Position numbers and translations under genes: made by a program. A DNA stretch of 64,000 nucleotides, from contig BRXU01000021.1 in the NCBI GenBank assembly GCA_030267565.1, forward strand, positions 2,388,501 to 2,452,500, in the 5' to 3' direction. This stretch comes from Pleodorina starrii. Taxonomy: Eukaryota; Chlorophyta; Chlorophyceae; Chlamydomonadales; Volvocaceae. The notes beneath the pieces are model-generated. The model was not told where the DNA came from. It saw nothing but the letters and a program-made list of their open reading frames with translations, and did no database searches. Below are positions 32,012 to 43,807 of the stretch, one piece after another (the stretch's first letter is position 1; the number at the start of each line of letters is the position of its first letter).

Positions 32012-35000
32012 TCACGCCTCCCGACCGACGGCCACGAGCCTATCCAATGAGCAGAGGCGCCCGTCGTCGTGATCATCATTGTCATTGTCATCGTCAGGCC
32101 ACTGGTTTTGCTGCTGCTGCTGTTGCTGCGATAGGCACGAGGTGACAGCAGAGTACCCAGCCAAAGAGGATGACCGCAGACGGGGAGCCGCCGCCTCCTC
32201 TGCTTCCACGACTGGTGCTGCCGCCACCGCTCCCGTTGGGTCCTTCGCAACGGGCGCCGCCGGGGACATGAATGGGGACGGGCTCATGCCCAGGGCATCA
32301 TCGCCGCCAGCGGCGCCGTCACCGGTGTCAACGTTGCCGCCGTCGGCGGTGACGCTGGCGGCGGCGGTGTCGGCGGCGGCGGCGGCGGTGACGCTGGCGG
32401 CGGCGGTGTCGGCGGCGGCGGCGGCGGTGACGCTGGCGGCGGCGGTGTCGGCGGCGGCGACGGTGAGGCCACAGGCGCCTGGGCGGCTGGTGGTCGGGAT
32501 CAGACCCGGGGCTGCGCCCCCGCCCCCGACCAGGCAGGCGGTGAGCCCGACCTGGCCGCTGAGGCTGCGGCTGGGTCGCAGGAAGGCCGCGGAGCGCGAG
32601 TTTGAGGGCGGCGGTGGGGGCGGCGGTGCATCGACCGCGTTGCCAAACAGGGGGCCCGCCGTGCCGCTGCTGCTGCTGCTCCTGCCAGCCCCTCCGCCTG
32701 CAATGCAATGCAATGAAATGAGATGGAATGGAATGCGACGCGTGCAGTACTCTTGTGTGGGGGGGGATGGGGGGATTGGGGGGGCTTGGCCCTGTTGCGT
32801 ATGTGCACATGGCATATGGAGGGATGGGGGGGAGGGGGCAATGCATCCTCTGACGCAGGCTGTTGCTGTTGCGAGGATTCACGCGTGCACACCCTTCCCT
32901 CCCTCCATGACTCCCGAGTCTCCCCACCTTATTTATTTGTATGCTTGGTTTTACTTGCTGTAAATATTGCTGAGCCCAACCGCTTCGGTCGGTTATTCTC
33001 TCATTTAAGCTCATTAATCTCATTAGTATCCCCACAGCCCCGCGGCCCCCACAGCCCCGCGGCCCTTCTTTATCATTCCCACAGCCCCGCGGCCTAAACC
33101 CCCTCGCGAGAGCACTCCCTCACCCTCACCCGCGTAACTCTCACGAAGCCTCCGGGACGCGCCCGCCCTCACGCCGGCGGCCGTCGCCGATGTCGGCAGC
33201 GGCGTCGGCAACGACGGGGTTGACAGCAGGGCGCCGCCCGAGTACGAAAACGAGTACGAGCACGGGTACGGCGAGTTCGAAGATGGGCAGGAGACACGTG
33301 CGAACCTTGCCAGTATCGCGGCGTCGGAGGTGGCGGCGGCTGCAGCGGAGGCGGCGGCGGCGGCGGCGGAGGCAGTGGGCGCCCCTCCGACGCCGCTGCC
33401 GGACGTTCGTGGTCTCCCCAATGACGAGGACGAGTGCAAGGAAGGTGCCGCCGCCGCCGCCGCCACCGCCGCCGAGGATTGCAGAGCTCCGCTGCACGAC
33501 CTGACGCCGCCAAACCTGACCCGGACTACCGAATTGGAGGCGGGGCTGCCAGGGATGCTGCCGCTGATGCCGCAGCTGGCGAAAGAGCTGACGGCGCCGC
33601 CGGCAGCGGCGGCGGCGCCGCCACCGCCACCGCCAGCGGACGCGACGGCCGACGCGGCGGTGGAAAGGTAGAAGCTGTTGCCGAAGGCGCCCTTGGGGCT
33701 GGCGGCGCCGCCGGCCGCGGGAGGGAATCCCCCTGCCCTGATGCCAAGGCCAGGGCCAGTGATGGGACTCGACGGCGACAGCCGTTCCGCCGCCTCATAG
33801 TTGCTGGTACTGGTGTATAGTGTGTTGTCATTGTTGTTGTTGGGAGCGTGAGGGCTGTCGGGGCCGAGCGCTGTCAGAAATGCGCCGCCGCCGCCGCCGC
33901 CGCTGGCGGCGGCGGCGCCGGTGTTGCCGCTGACGCCGATGCAGCGCTGCAGGGACCAGGTCCTACGCGGGAAGCGGCGCGGGCTAGGGGCTGGCGCGCC
34001 AGCGGCGGCGGTGGCGGCGGCGGCGCCAGGGGCGGTAAGGTGCGATGAGGTCGGGTAGGCGGGCCCTGAAATGTCGGCGGCGGCCGCCGGGGTGGTGGGT
34101 GAGGGGATGTCCCCTGCCACCGACGCTGCCGCGGCGGAGGCGGCGGAGGCGGCGGCGCCGCGGGGCTTTCGGCCGATGGAAGGGAGCTGCGGGGTGCGGC
34201 CGGTGGCAAGTGCACAAGCTCACGCAGGGGCACATGGCATGCTCTACTCGCTGGGGCTGGGCGGCTTCCCCGAAAAGAGTTACAAATTCTTAAATGCAAA
34301 ATAACAACAAAGCAAGAGTTCAGTTTGACAGAGTACGACAGGGGCAAACGCAGGTGTGCAGAAGTGGCGTGCGACGAGTCGCGTTCCGAGGGGGGCCAAC
34401 GCGACGCTTTGCAGGTCGCTGCTGGTATGTTGTGCTATTAAGCAGTATCTGGTGGCGTCATCGTTTGAATGACCGCCTTTCCAAAATCCTCGCAGCTAAC
34501 AAGGCCAACCGCCTCAGTGTCTGCTGCGCATCGCTGGCAACAGCCCGGCAGGGGCCCCTGCGACGCTTCCGCGCAGCACCGCCGCCGGCTCCCCCCCCCC
34601 GACCACACAATCTCTACCATCCCTGCCATCCATGTGTGGCGACTTGGCTACTGCCGTAAGGCCTCCTGACGTCCTAAGTCCATGTGACGAACGAATCGGC
34701 GGCTCCCGGGGCCGTTCAGATGCCCACACCCGCCGGCGGTTGCACCGCACCGCACCGCACCTCACCTGCGGTGACGGAGGCTGCTGTCGGCCGCTCATCA
34801 ACTGCATCAGCTGCGCCTGCTGCTGCTGCTGCGCCTGCTGCTGCTGCTGCGCCTGCTGCTGCTGCTGCGCCTGCTGCATCGGCTGCGCCTGCTGCTGCTG
34901 CGCCTGCTGCTGCTGCACCTGTTGCTGTCTGCGGCTGCCGAGTGACGCAGACCGCCGCAGCAGCACCTGACGTGTTGGCGTCTTGGGCGCGAGCAGCACT

Positions 35001-35251
35001 CCCGGGCTGCCGGGCGTCGGCTGCAGCTGCTGGTCCGCCTGCAGCTGCGCTGTCTGCAGCTGCAGGTCCGAGGGCTCGAGGGCTCCGTCGGTGACGACGA
35101 CGACGACGCGGTGCGCGGTTCGCAGGGCGGGGGCGGTCACATCGTCCGCGGGAGGCTTGAGAGCCGAGCCGCTCTCGGATTTCTTCTTGGAGGATCTACG
35201 GGCCAGCAGGAGGGCCAGGGCGTCTGCGGCGCCGGCCAGGCTCGTCTTCAT
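32012..35251 (-). CDS. unrecognised 742-residue disordered Gln/Ser/Ala-rich protein, 3 exons
   Basis: Exons 34766-35251, 33130-34186 and 32012-32697 join in phase (CAG|GTGAGG to CCGCAG|CTC; GCG G|GTGAGG to TGCAG|GC) and close at TGA. The N-terminus starts MKTSLAGAADALALLLARR followed by SSKKKSESG, a short hydrophobic/basic region that could be targeting or a helix. Next come a basic-serine motif (VLLRRSASLGSRRQQ) and a Gln-rich tract (QQQQ-A repeated, about residues 120-150, encoded near 34805-34925). Long Ala/Gly/Ser stretches contain FPRRTWSLQRCIG. Three copies of an 11-residue ADTAAASVTAA repeat and an acidic QNQWPDDDNDNDDHDD tail complete it. No enzyme domain was seen. Composition suggests a regulatory or scaffold protein, but that is a guess. 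The exon model is well supported by phase; function is unknown. Confidence 0.6.
32344..32460. repeat. 33-bp coding tandem repeat (three copies)
   Basis: GTGACGCTGGCGGCGGCGGT repeats every 33 bp within exon 3 of the disordered protein, giving three ADTAAASVTAA copies on the minus strand. Confidence 0.9.
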
Positions 35252-36779
35252 GTTGGCTCCCGCTCTCAAAGGCAGCGAAGTGGAGAACGTGGGGGGAAAG
35301 GCCTTCTGCCTTTGGAAATGATATTGTTTTCTTGGCGGAGGGGGGGGGTCTATCCACGTATATGCCGGAGCCCGGGGGGATATCTTCCGTGTATTGGATC
35401 AAGGGCTATGCTGATACCGTTAAGATGGTGGACGGCGGGGGCTTTATTTGTATGTGCGCGGCTTTCGTAGATCGTAGGTGGCGGCCCGGACGAGGCGCGG
35501 TGGTTGAAACTGCGACACGTCCCCTCGCCTCCGAGCCCTTCCGGGCCTCAGACTTGACAGTACCAGAGGACGCACGGCGGAAGAGCGTTAGAGGGTTATT
35601 TCGGAGGTATGCGGGTTACGTACGTTCGAGGGTTTGTAAGTACAGCATACGAATGGAGCTGTGCGCATCTCTTCGCCACGCCGCGCTATTCGCCTGCCGC
35701 GCTGTTCGCCTGCCGTTACGCGAAGGTCTGGCGAAGGTGTCAAGAGGGAAAGGGTTCGAGGGAACAGAAGGAGCCGCGTAGCATGACGAGTCGCATTCTG
35801 CTGTTACGTGTGTGTGTATGTGTGCGAGAAAGAAACAAACAAAGAAACAAAACAGACATGGCTGTATTTCGGTCGGCAAGCTTCCGCCGTGGCGCGCATC
35901 CGCTTGGGCGCACCCAACGCTCTGAGGGAGCAACCGCTTCCCACCGCTTCTGTTGATCTGTTGGTTGCCTCAGTACGACAAGCTTGGCTCCAGAAGACAG
36001 GTGCAGAGGGCTCAGGAGAGAAGGCAGACACTGTAAAGGCGGGAGCCGCAGTGCCTTGTGAAGGTGTCAGCTCGCGCGCGCGAGGCCACGCAGCAGCCGA
36101 ACAGCCCGCCCGACCGACGGCCTTTTTCCCCCGCCCCAAAAAATGCATCAGCAGGTTGTCGTGGTTGTGACAATGAGCATCAGCACTTCAACAGCAGGTG
36201 TGTGTGTCTGCATCAGCCCGCTGACAACACCGCAGTCGACTTAAGGGGGTCACGAGGAATCCGTAGCTCCGAGCTAAAATCCTAAAACCCTAAGGGGGTC
36301 ACGAGGAGTCCATGCCGCTCGCTCTTCGGTTCCCAACGGTCCGCGAGCGCCCGACCGCCCAACCACTCTCGTGGGAAGCTGAACAGCCCAAGCGCCGCGT
36401 TGGGGCCGCAACAGATAAAAGCACCGGCCCTCGACGCACCAACCCACGTCCCATCCATCACATCCGTCGCTCGTCCCCCACACGCAGCTCACACCCACTA
36501 ACAGCCCCGTCCCGTCCCGTCCCCTGTCCCGTCCCGACCCTCCTGTCCTGCTGCTTCCAACGCCCGCACGCAACAAAGCCTGAGCACCCCAGCGGCAGCC
36601 GAGCCACCACCACCCACCACCCACCACCACCCCCACCCCCACCGTCACGGCTCGCTGCCTCATAGAGGCCGCCCCGGCGGACCTGCGACCTGGCCCCACA
36701 CCCGCCCCCGTCGCCGCCTTCTGAGGTCACAACTGCCGCCACCACCACCACCACCACCGCGGTCGACACCATGCAGCAC
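35252..36779. other. intergenic region, no gene recognised
   Basis: Contains the promoter side of the disordered gene (right of 35251) and the 3' side of the RlmN-like gene (left of 36780). A 25-bp dispersed motif (TATCCACGTATATGCCGGAG) lies at about 35350-35375. A 16-bp direct repeat (AGGGGGTCACGAGGA) occurs near 36243 and 36291. ORFs here are short and overlap on both strands. Confidence 0.5.
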
Positions 36780-39700
36780 CTACGCAGCATCGACAGCGGC
36801 CGCCGCCGCCTCAGCAGCAGCCGCCAGCGCCCTCGCCTCTGGCAGCATCTTCGCCCCACCCGCCCTCCTGCCCCTCCCGCTGCCCCCCGCCCCCGCCACC
36901 GCCGCTGACGTGGGCGTCGGTCCCACATCCCCCAGCTGCCCGCACGCCGCCATGCCACTGTCGCCCTTGGAGTGCCGTACATGTACGATGCGCCCGGCCT
37001 CTCGCAGGACCCGCCTGAAGGCCTCCACCTGCACACACACACACACACACACACACAGATACACAGCGGGGTTTGGCGGTGACATCTCAACACACGCCCA
37101 TGCACATACACTCAGAAACCCCCCCGCAAACACACACGTCCGCCCGGGCCCGGGCGGACCGGACGGATGCACCCCGCGGCCCGCCCTCCATCTCTTACTC
37201 GGCCTGCCCCCTTCTGCCCCCCTCCCTCCCCCTGACCCCGGCCTCTCACCTGTTCCGGAGTGGAGGGCTGGTAGAGGGTCCCCGGGAAAGGGTTGAACCT
37301 GGTGGGACGGAGGGCCGGAGGGAGGGAGCGGGTGAGGGGGCGGGAAGGGTCGGATGGATGAACATAACACAAACATACACTCTCACACACAAACACACAC
37401 GCAGATGCGGCAGCCAACCAGCCCGCCTCCACCCACATGATGAGGTTGAAGCTGCACTCGATGTCCCGGGTGGCTTCCAGGAGGGCCGCCGCGTCCGCAG
37501 GCCGGTCGTTGACGCCTGTCAGTTGGAGGTTGGGGGTTAGGACAGTTGGTTGGCCTGGGAATTGACGACTTGTGAGTGGCTCCGGCGGAAGGGGGGAAAG
37601 GGGGAAACAGTTCGCAGGGGCCCTCACCCTCACCTCCCAGCAGGGTGTACTCGAACAGCACGTATCGCCCAGCTCGCAGCGGCCGGCGGTCGGTGCGGGG
37701 GTAGTGCGTAGACAGCACCGCTGACAGCGCAGATAGGCCCCGCAGCAGCCCACCGCCGCCGTTGCCGCTACCGTTGCCACCATTGCCACCATTGCCACCG
37801 CCGCCGCCATCAGCCGCGTCCCGTTGTGCCAATGGTGACGAAGACGGCGAGGAAGGCGACGAGGAGGAGGGCGGCGATGATGAAGAGAATGCGGATGGCG
37901 ACGAGGCGTCCGTCGTGGCTCTGGGGTTGAGGCTGGGACTGGGGCTGAGGGTGAGGCGGGTGTTGGAGGGCACCAGGGCGGCTCGCAGCTCGTCGGTGCC
38001 CGCGTGGATGGAGACCGCGAGACTGACCCGCGGGGCGGTGGAGGAGGTAATGGGCGGGGAGGCGGGGCTGGAGGCGGAGGAAGTGGTCGAGGAAGTGGTC
38101 GAGGGGCTGGTCGAGGATGGCGGCGGGGACGGGGGCGGGGGTGGTGCGTATCTGTCCAGGAAGGTCTGCAGCTGGGGCAGCAGGCCCACCGTGGATAGGG
38201 TGATCCTGCGGGGGTGAGGGGGAGGGGGGGTGAGGGGGGAGGCGAGTTAGGGCCCTGCAGGACTGGCGTTGGGGACGTCCAGCAGTCGCCTCCCGACGAC
38301 CCGCACCCCACCTCCCGACACGAGGACAGGAGGCTGAAAGACAACTCAGTGCACTCCCCCTCAGTGCCACCCACACGCACGCACCCACTCACCGACTCAC
38401 CCACCCACCCACCCACCCACCCACACACACACACACACACCCGCACCCCCTACACGCACCCACCCACTCACATCCACGTACCCAACCCCACGCACCCACC
38501 CACCCACCCACCCACCCGCACCCACCCACCCCCCACCTACCCCCCCACCCCCCCACGCCCCCACCCACCCACCCACCCACACCCACCCGCCCCCCCACCT
38601 GCTAGCCGACAGCCCCAGCCCCCGGCGGTGTGTCATTACGTCGATGGCTCCAAACACCGCCTCCGAGTTGTGCAGAGGCTCCCCCATACCCATGAACACG
38701 ATGTTGGTGATGGGACCGGGACGCAGGGGGGGAGCGGCAGCAGCCGGCAGAGGCGGCGGACAGGCGGGGGTGGAGGTGAGGCTGGAGGCGGGGTTGGGGG
38801 TGGAGGCGGGGCTGGGGCTGCTGGGGGCCGTCGGGCCGTGTTCCTGTCCCCAGCTGCGGTCCCCCCGGGTGGACTCGGCCTCCACAAGCTGCTGAGCCAC
38901 CAGGACCTGGCGGGTGGGTGGGGTGGGGTTGGGTTGGGGGGTTGGGGGGGGGAGGAGAAGGATAAGAAGCAGGATCCGCAGTGAAGTGGGGTTGTAAGGG
39001 GGCGGTGCCAGGAGGAGGAGCTGCAACGAGGAGGAGGAGGAGCTATCAGGAGGAGGCTGGACTAGGCTAGGGTTAATATGCGAGCTGAGCAGTGGCAACG
39101 AAACCCCTGTCGCATCGGATCCCCACACACACACATACACGCGCAGGTTCCCATGAGGCAACAACAGAACCCTCGACTCCACCCGCACCCCACACCCACC
39201 CACCCTTCCATACATGTCCAAACGCATTGTCTCCCCCCCACCCCCCAACCCCCCACCCTACCCCACTCCACCACCCCACCCCACCCCCGAGCCCCAGCCC
39301 CCACCTGTTCGATGATCTGGGCGGTGGTGAGGTTGCCCCGCAGCCCCATGCGCCCCGTGTAACAGAACTGGCAGTTCATGGCGCACCCCACCTGGAGCAG
39401 TCGGGAGGGGGAGGGGAGGGGCAGCAGGGGCGCAGGGGTGCAGGGGAGAGGGGAGAAGAAGACGCAGCAGCGAAGGGGACGGAGACGGCGTTAGCGAGGA
39501 GCGGATCCGGCAGCCACACCCACACCCGCAGCCCCCTCCCCTCCCCTCCCTTCCTAGGGAGCCTCCCACCCTCTCAAGGCCCCTCCCCAGCCCCCTCCCG
39601 CCGCCGCCGCCGTGCCCCCGACCCCCCCCCGCCCCGCCCCGCCCCGCGCTCCCGGCCTTCCGGCGACAGCCCCGCCAGTCGCATTACAACACAGCCACAC

Positions 39701-41749
39701 ACCTTCCTCCTGGAGACCCCAACTCTCTCCCCCGCCATTGAGAGCTCGCCCCTACCCCTTTTGCATCGCATTGCATCCCACCTATATCACACCCTATCAC
39801 ATCCTATCACCCCCTAACACCCCCAGAACACCCTCAGCCCTGACACCCCCTAACACACCGGATGTGGCCGCCCTAGGATGTGGTGCCCTACCTGCGATGA
39901 GACGCAGAGGGTGTAGCGGGGCTCCTCCTGCCGGCCGACCCGCGGGTCATAGTCCCGGTACCAGGGGATGAGGACCGTCTCAATGCGCCCGCCTGCGGAA
40001 TGGGGACGGCGCCACAGACCCACACGAGGACGGGAACGGGACCGTGTCGGGGCGGAGCAGGCGACAGGGACGGCGGCAGGAGAAGGGGAATCGAGACAAG
40101 GCGGCAGGCGAAGGGGATCGAGCCAGAGGCGCGCGAGAGGGAGGGCGCGAGTGAGTGAGTGAGTGAATCAGTCATTCAGGGGGGCCGTTTGCGTTGCTCT
40201 GCTCGCGTGCATTGCTCGCCCTGCCCCCGCCCGGCCCCCTCGCCCATGCACAAACACACACACACACGCACAAACACACACGTTCACATACACGCACGTT
40301 CACATACACACACGTTCACAACCCCCCGCACCCGTACCCGCCGCCTCCCCGCCCGTCACTCGAAACACCAGCTTCCGGGTGCCATCACTGGCGGGGGTCA
40401 CCTCAAGCAGCTCCAGACCCCCCTCGAAACTCAGCCGGGGGCTGGCGGGGGGGAAGGGGAGGAGGGGCAGGGGGAAAGAGGGCGGACATGGCGGGGAATG
40501 GGGAGGGGCGGGGCGGGGCAGGGAGGTAAGAGCCTGGGGGAGGGGGGAGGGGGAAGGGGATGGCGGGGCGGGCGGCCGAGCCTGGCGCCACGGGCTACCC
40601 CACCAACGGCCCGAGCCACCTCTTAAGCCGTCTCCATTGGTATTCATGTTCCCCCCAATCCGCCCCCACTTCCACTCCCTCACCCGTTTCCGCCCTTAGG
40701 CACATCCAAACCCAAATCCCCAAATCCCAAACCCCAAACCCCAACCCCAAATCCCAAATCCCAAACCCGCTCCCAACCCCCGGTCGCCGTCCCCAACCCC
40801 CACCCCGAGTCCCCACCCGAATCGCTCCACAAAGCCGCTGCTGAACCCATCCACGGCGGGCTGAGCCGCGTCGGCCAGACGCCGCAGGCCCCCGCCAAAG
40901 TATGGGTACGAGTGCGGGGGTGTGTGCCCGGTGGCGACGGAGGAGGAGGAGGAGGAGGAGGAGGATGAGGAGGCGGTGCCGGGTTGAGAAGCCGCCGTGC
41001 GCCAGTTGCCGTACACCCAGCGCCACAGCTGGTCGGCCCTGCCAGGCCTCTCGCCTTTGCGGGAGAGAGAGGGAGGTGTTGTAGGGTTTCGTTTCGTGGG
41101 GAGGATCGGGGTGACCGGCCGAGGGGCGCATGAGACGGGGAGGGGGAGGGATGGGGGGTTGGGTCGGGTGGGGTCCTGGACGTTGGACCTGTTTAGCCCT
41201 GGGACGCAGGACTCGCAGAGGCATTGCGTGGTCCCCCATACACTCGGGCACGATTACCGGCTCTTCGGCATGGTCCGGCGCGGGGCATGATCGCATGAGG
41301 CCCTGCCCTGGTGAGGGTATCCGCGTGAACCCGCCGGTTGGGTCCCTTCGCAAGCTCAAAAGCCCAACCGCAACCCTCGGCTCACACCTTGGGCAGCGAA
41401 CCACTGTTGCAGTTCTTGCAGGGTGGCGCTCTTCACGCACAGACGGCCGTCTCCATCGTACAGGTTGGCCCTGCCATGATGAGCGGCACGTCTGTGAATT
41501 GCGATGGACGGCAAGGGGCGACAGCTGAGACAGAAAAGCCGCGCCTCCTTGCCTGCTGGGCAGCTGAACTACTTCAGCCGTAGGATTCGGAGTCCATGCT
41601 GCGTGTGTTGCGACATGGCGAGCACTTTGCGGCTGCTGGGCCGGCAAACTGGCAGTGGAAGGCCTCCTTTGCCGTTTGCATCGGTCCTGACAGATTTTAA
41701 TACACGCGCAGTTAGCATTCCTTGTGAAATTGTTAGCAAGCTTTTGCAT
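36780..41749 (-). CDS. rlmN: RlmN-type radical-SAM rRNA/tRNA adenine-C2 methyltransferase, probably organellar, 11 exons
   Basis: RlmN methylates C2 of adenosine in 23S rRNA and tRNA using two S-adenosylmethionines and a 4Fe-4S cluster. Inferred exons: 41706-41749, 41388-41491, 40817-41054, 40338-40441, 39892-39992, 39305-39391, 38599-38906, 37634-38205, 37437-37515, 37250-37298, 36780-37028. All phases agree, giving 644 residues. Family marks in order: an N-terminal helix-hairpin part (GRADQLWRWVYGNW), LELLEVTPASDGTRKLVFR, IETVLIPWYRD, the CX3CX2C cluster motif (VGCAMNCQFCYTGRMGL), the GMGEPL SAM-binding motif, RITLSTVGLLP, VSLAVSIHAGTDELR, FEYTLLGGVNDRP, NPFPGTLYQPS, and the catalytic cysteine region (GMAACGQLG). 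Ser/Gly/Pro-rich insertions enlarge it well beyond the bacterial length (about 380). The 14-residue first exon is the least certain part; targeting to plastid or mitochondrion is inferred from family and context. Confidence 0.9.
37031..37056. repeat. (CA)n microsatellite
   Basis: CA dinucleotide run in the last intron of the RlmN-like gene. On the sense strand it is a GT run just before the acceptor at 37029. Confidence 0.9.
38396..38596. repeat. CCCA/CCCAC-rich low-complexity intron sequence
   Basis: Runs of CCCA, CACA and ACCCACCC fill the intron between 38206 and 38599 of the RlmN-like gene. It is G-rich on the transcribed-sense strand. Confidence 0.85.
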
Positions 41750-43807
41750 CAGGCTGCCTGGCCCTGGTCCGGCGTGCGCTTCCTGCAGCTTTGGAATAGA
41801 GATATGCGCTCTCATCCTTACAATGTTGAATTCTTATTTATTCATGCACAAGATAAATGAAGGTAGCCGCTCTACCGTGGCTTTGATCAGCGTTGGCTTC
41901 GAAACCAACCGGTCGACCGTCGACGACAGCTGATCTGCTTAGATTACTGAGAGATGAAGTCATGTTTTTTATTTACGTATTTCCTTATTACCTGTATTAG
42001 ATGGCTAGTGCAGCGGCGCTGGGGGCTGAGCGCGTGGGCGCCACCACCGCTGGCCGGTAGTGTTTGACGGTTGTCGGTTGTGCTCGGGGATCTGATGGTC
42101 TCTTGGTCTCTCCACTCTAGCAGGATCGATTATGGACGCGGCGTTCAAGACAATACTTAGGGAATTTCCCGCTGATGTCGCGACTCGCGAGAGGCCTTTC
42201 GTGACCGCGCTGCCTCATGGGGCACAGCCGATGTATGGCTGGACGTCCATTAGGCAGGCTGTCCACACTGCCCGAGTGCGTGCAGAGTTGTCAAGACGGA
42301 GCAAAACCCGGTTTGGTGCGCTGACAAACCACCGGGAACACCCATACCCAAAACACTAAAAACGGGGTGCATGCAGCAGGGCTGGGCCGGGACCTATCGT
42401 CCTTCATTCTCATGGACAACGCGGCACACAGCGTTCCGGGCATAGCTGGATGGAGCGTTCTGGGAGCTGTCCATGAGCTGCACACGTTGACACGTAATTG
42501 CTTGGCAGGGTACCGGTACCAACGCTGCGGTCGAGACGGGTTATATACTTATATTCCATACCAACGGGCTGCCGGTGCGGCCAAAGTTGCCGAACGCATC
42601 GCTCTGGCGGGCAATGCGGTGCAGGAGTCTTCTCACAGGGCGTGGCGTCCGCGCAGCAAACCCCCACAGCTACGTTACAACGGGTCGCAGGCAAGTCGTG
42701 GCTTTCGTTATTGCAACACCCCCACGCCCCAGCCCTGCATGCAGCGGGGTGTGTATGTGTCTAAATCAAGGCAAAAAATCAAGGATACACATCACCCGCC
42801 ACGTTATCCTAGGCATACGCCCAATACTCAACTACTTCAACGTTCCCACGTGCGCCGAGTGCGCACACAAAATTTCAAGGTCAAGCGCCTCGGGTTTTCA
42901 CAAAACACCGATTGAGTAGTGGAGAGGTCCTTCGAAATAAAGCGACAACGCCAAAACTATGCAGCACCAAAAAAAACCCAAACCGTGCCACCCTGACCAC
43001 TTACCGGAGTACGGCAAACAAAATGCCCATTAATTTAATCCTGGTAAATCCGATTCCCAGTGACCCTCAACCTCCGAAAATGTGGCGAGGCCCTAATCGA
43101 TGTGCTGTGATGTGCGGCCTCGCGACGAGCTCACGGGGCCTTCGTTGAGTGCTATGTTACCAAAAGTGGAAAGCCAGGCGCCCGGGAAGGCAGTTCGACA
43201 GGAAAGCATCTTATTGCGCCGCTTGATCCTCACACTCAATAATCGAGTTCTCGTGCCGCAGGCACAATATGCGACACACGCAACCAACAAATACGACCAA
43301 CTCCCCTCGGAAAGTCCCTGTTGTACATGCGTCCGGGGGGCCCCCGTACACCCGTACACAAACCGCCTGGCACAGGGGCCCGGTCCACGGCTTACAGGAC
43401 GCAAAAACAGACCTCGAGCTGCTTCCGTCACCTCTACACCTCTCACCATCATCCCTAACAAATCCATACCTCGATCTTTCAAGTACAGCACGTCCTTAAG
43501 CAGAAATAATCTCACGTCGCACCAACGCCAACGACAGCAAACCAACCCACTCCTTCAACTTTCATGAGTTTTTGGGGCGTGAGGACCCACAAATATATGC
43601 AGTACCACGTGCCGCAAGCGCCCAAACGTGTGGGCACCGCCAACGCCTTCGCCACAGCAGCAGCAGCTGCCGCGGCTTCGGCGGCCAAAGAATACCCAGA
43701 TCCAATTGAATTCGAGGACCCCGATCTGATCAGGTCAAATCAGGTCAGATCTGGCGCGGCCAAGCCGCCTCCCTCACTCCAACAAACGTGTTTCTGTGTT
43801 TCAACGT
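41750..43807. other. intergenic region, no gene recognised
   Basis: Holds overlapping short ORFs on the plus strand, for example 42132-42359 (75 codons, starting MDAAFKTILREFPADVATRE) and 42367-42915. Neither shows a known motif or clear splice context. TTACA at 43392-43396 (TGTAA on the minus strand) could be the polyadenylation signal of the gene ending at 43808. Confidence 0.45.
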
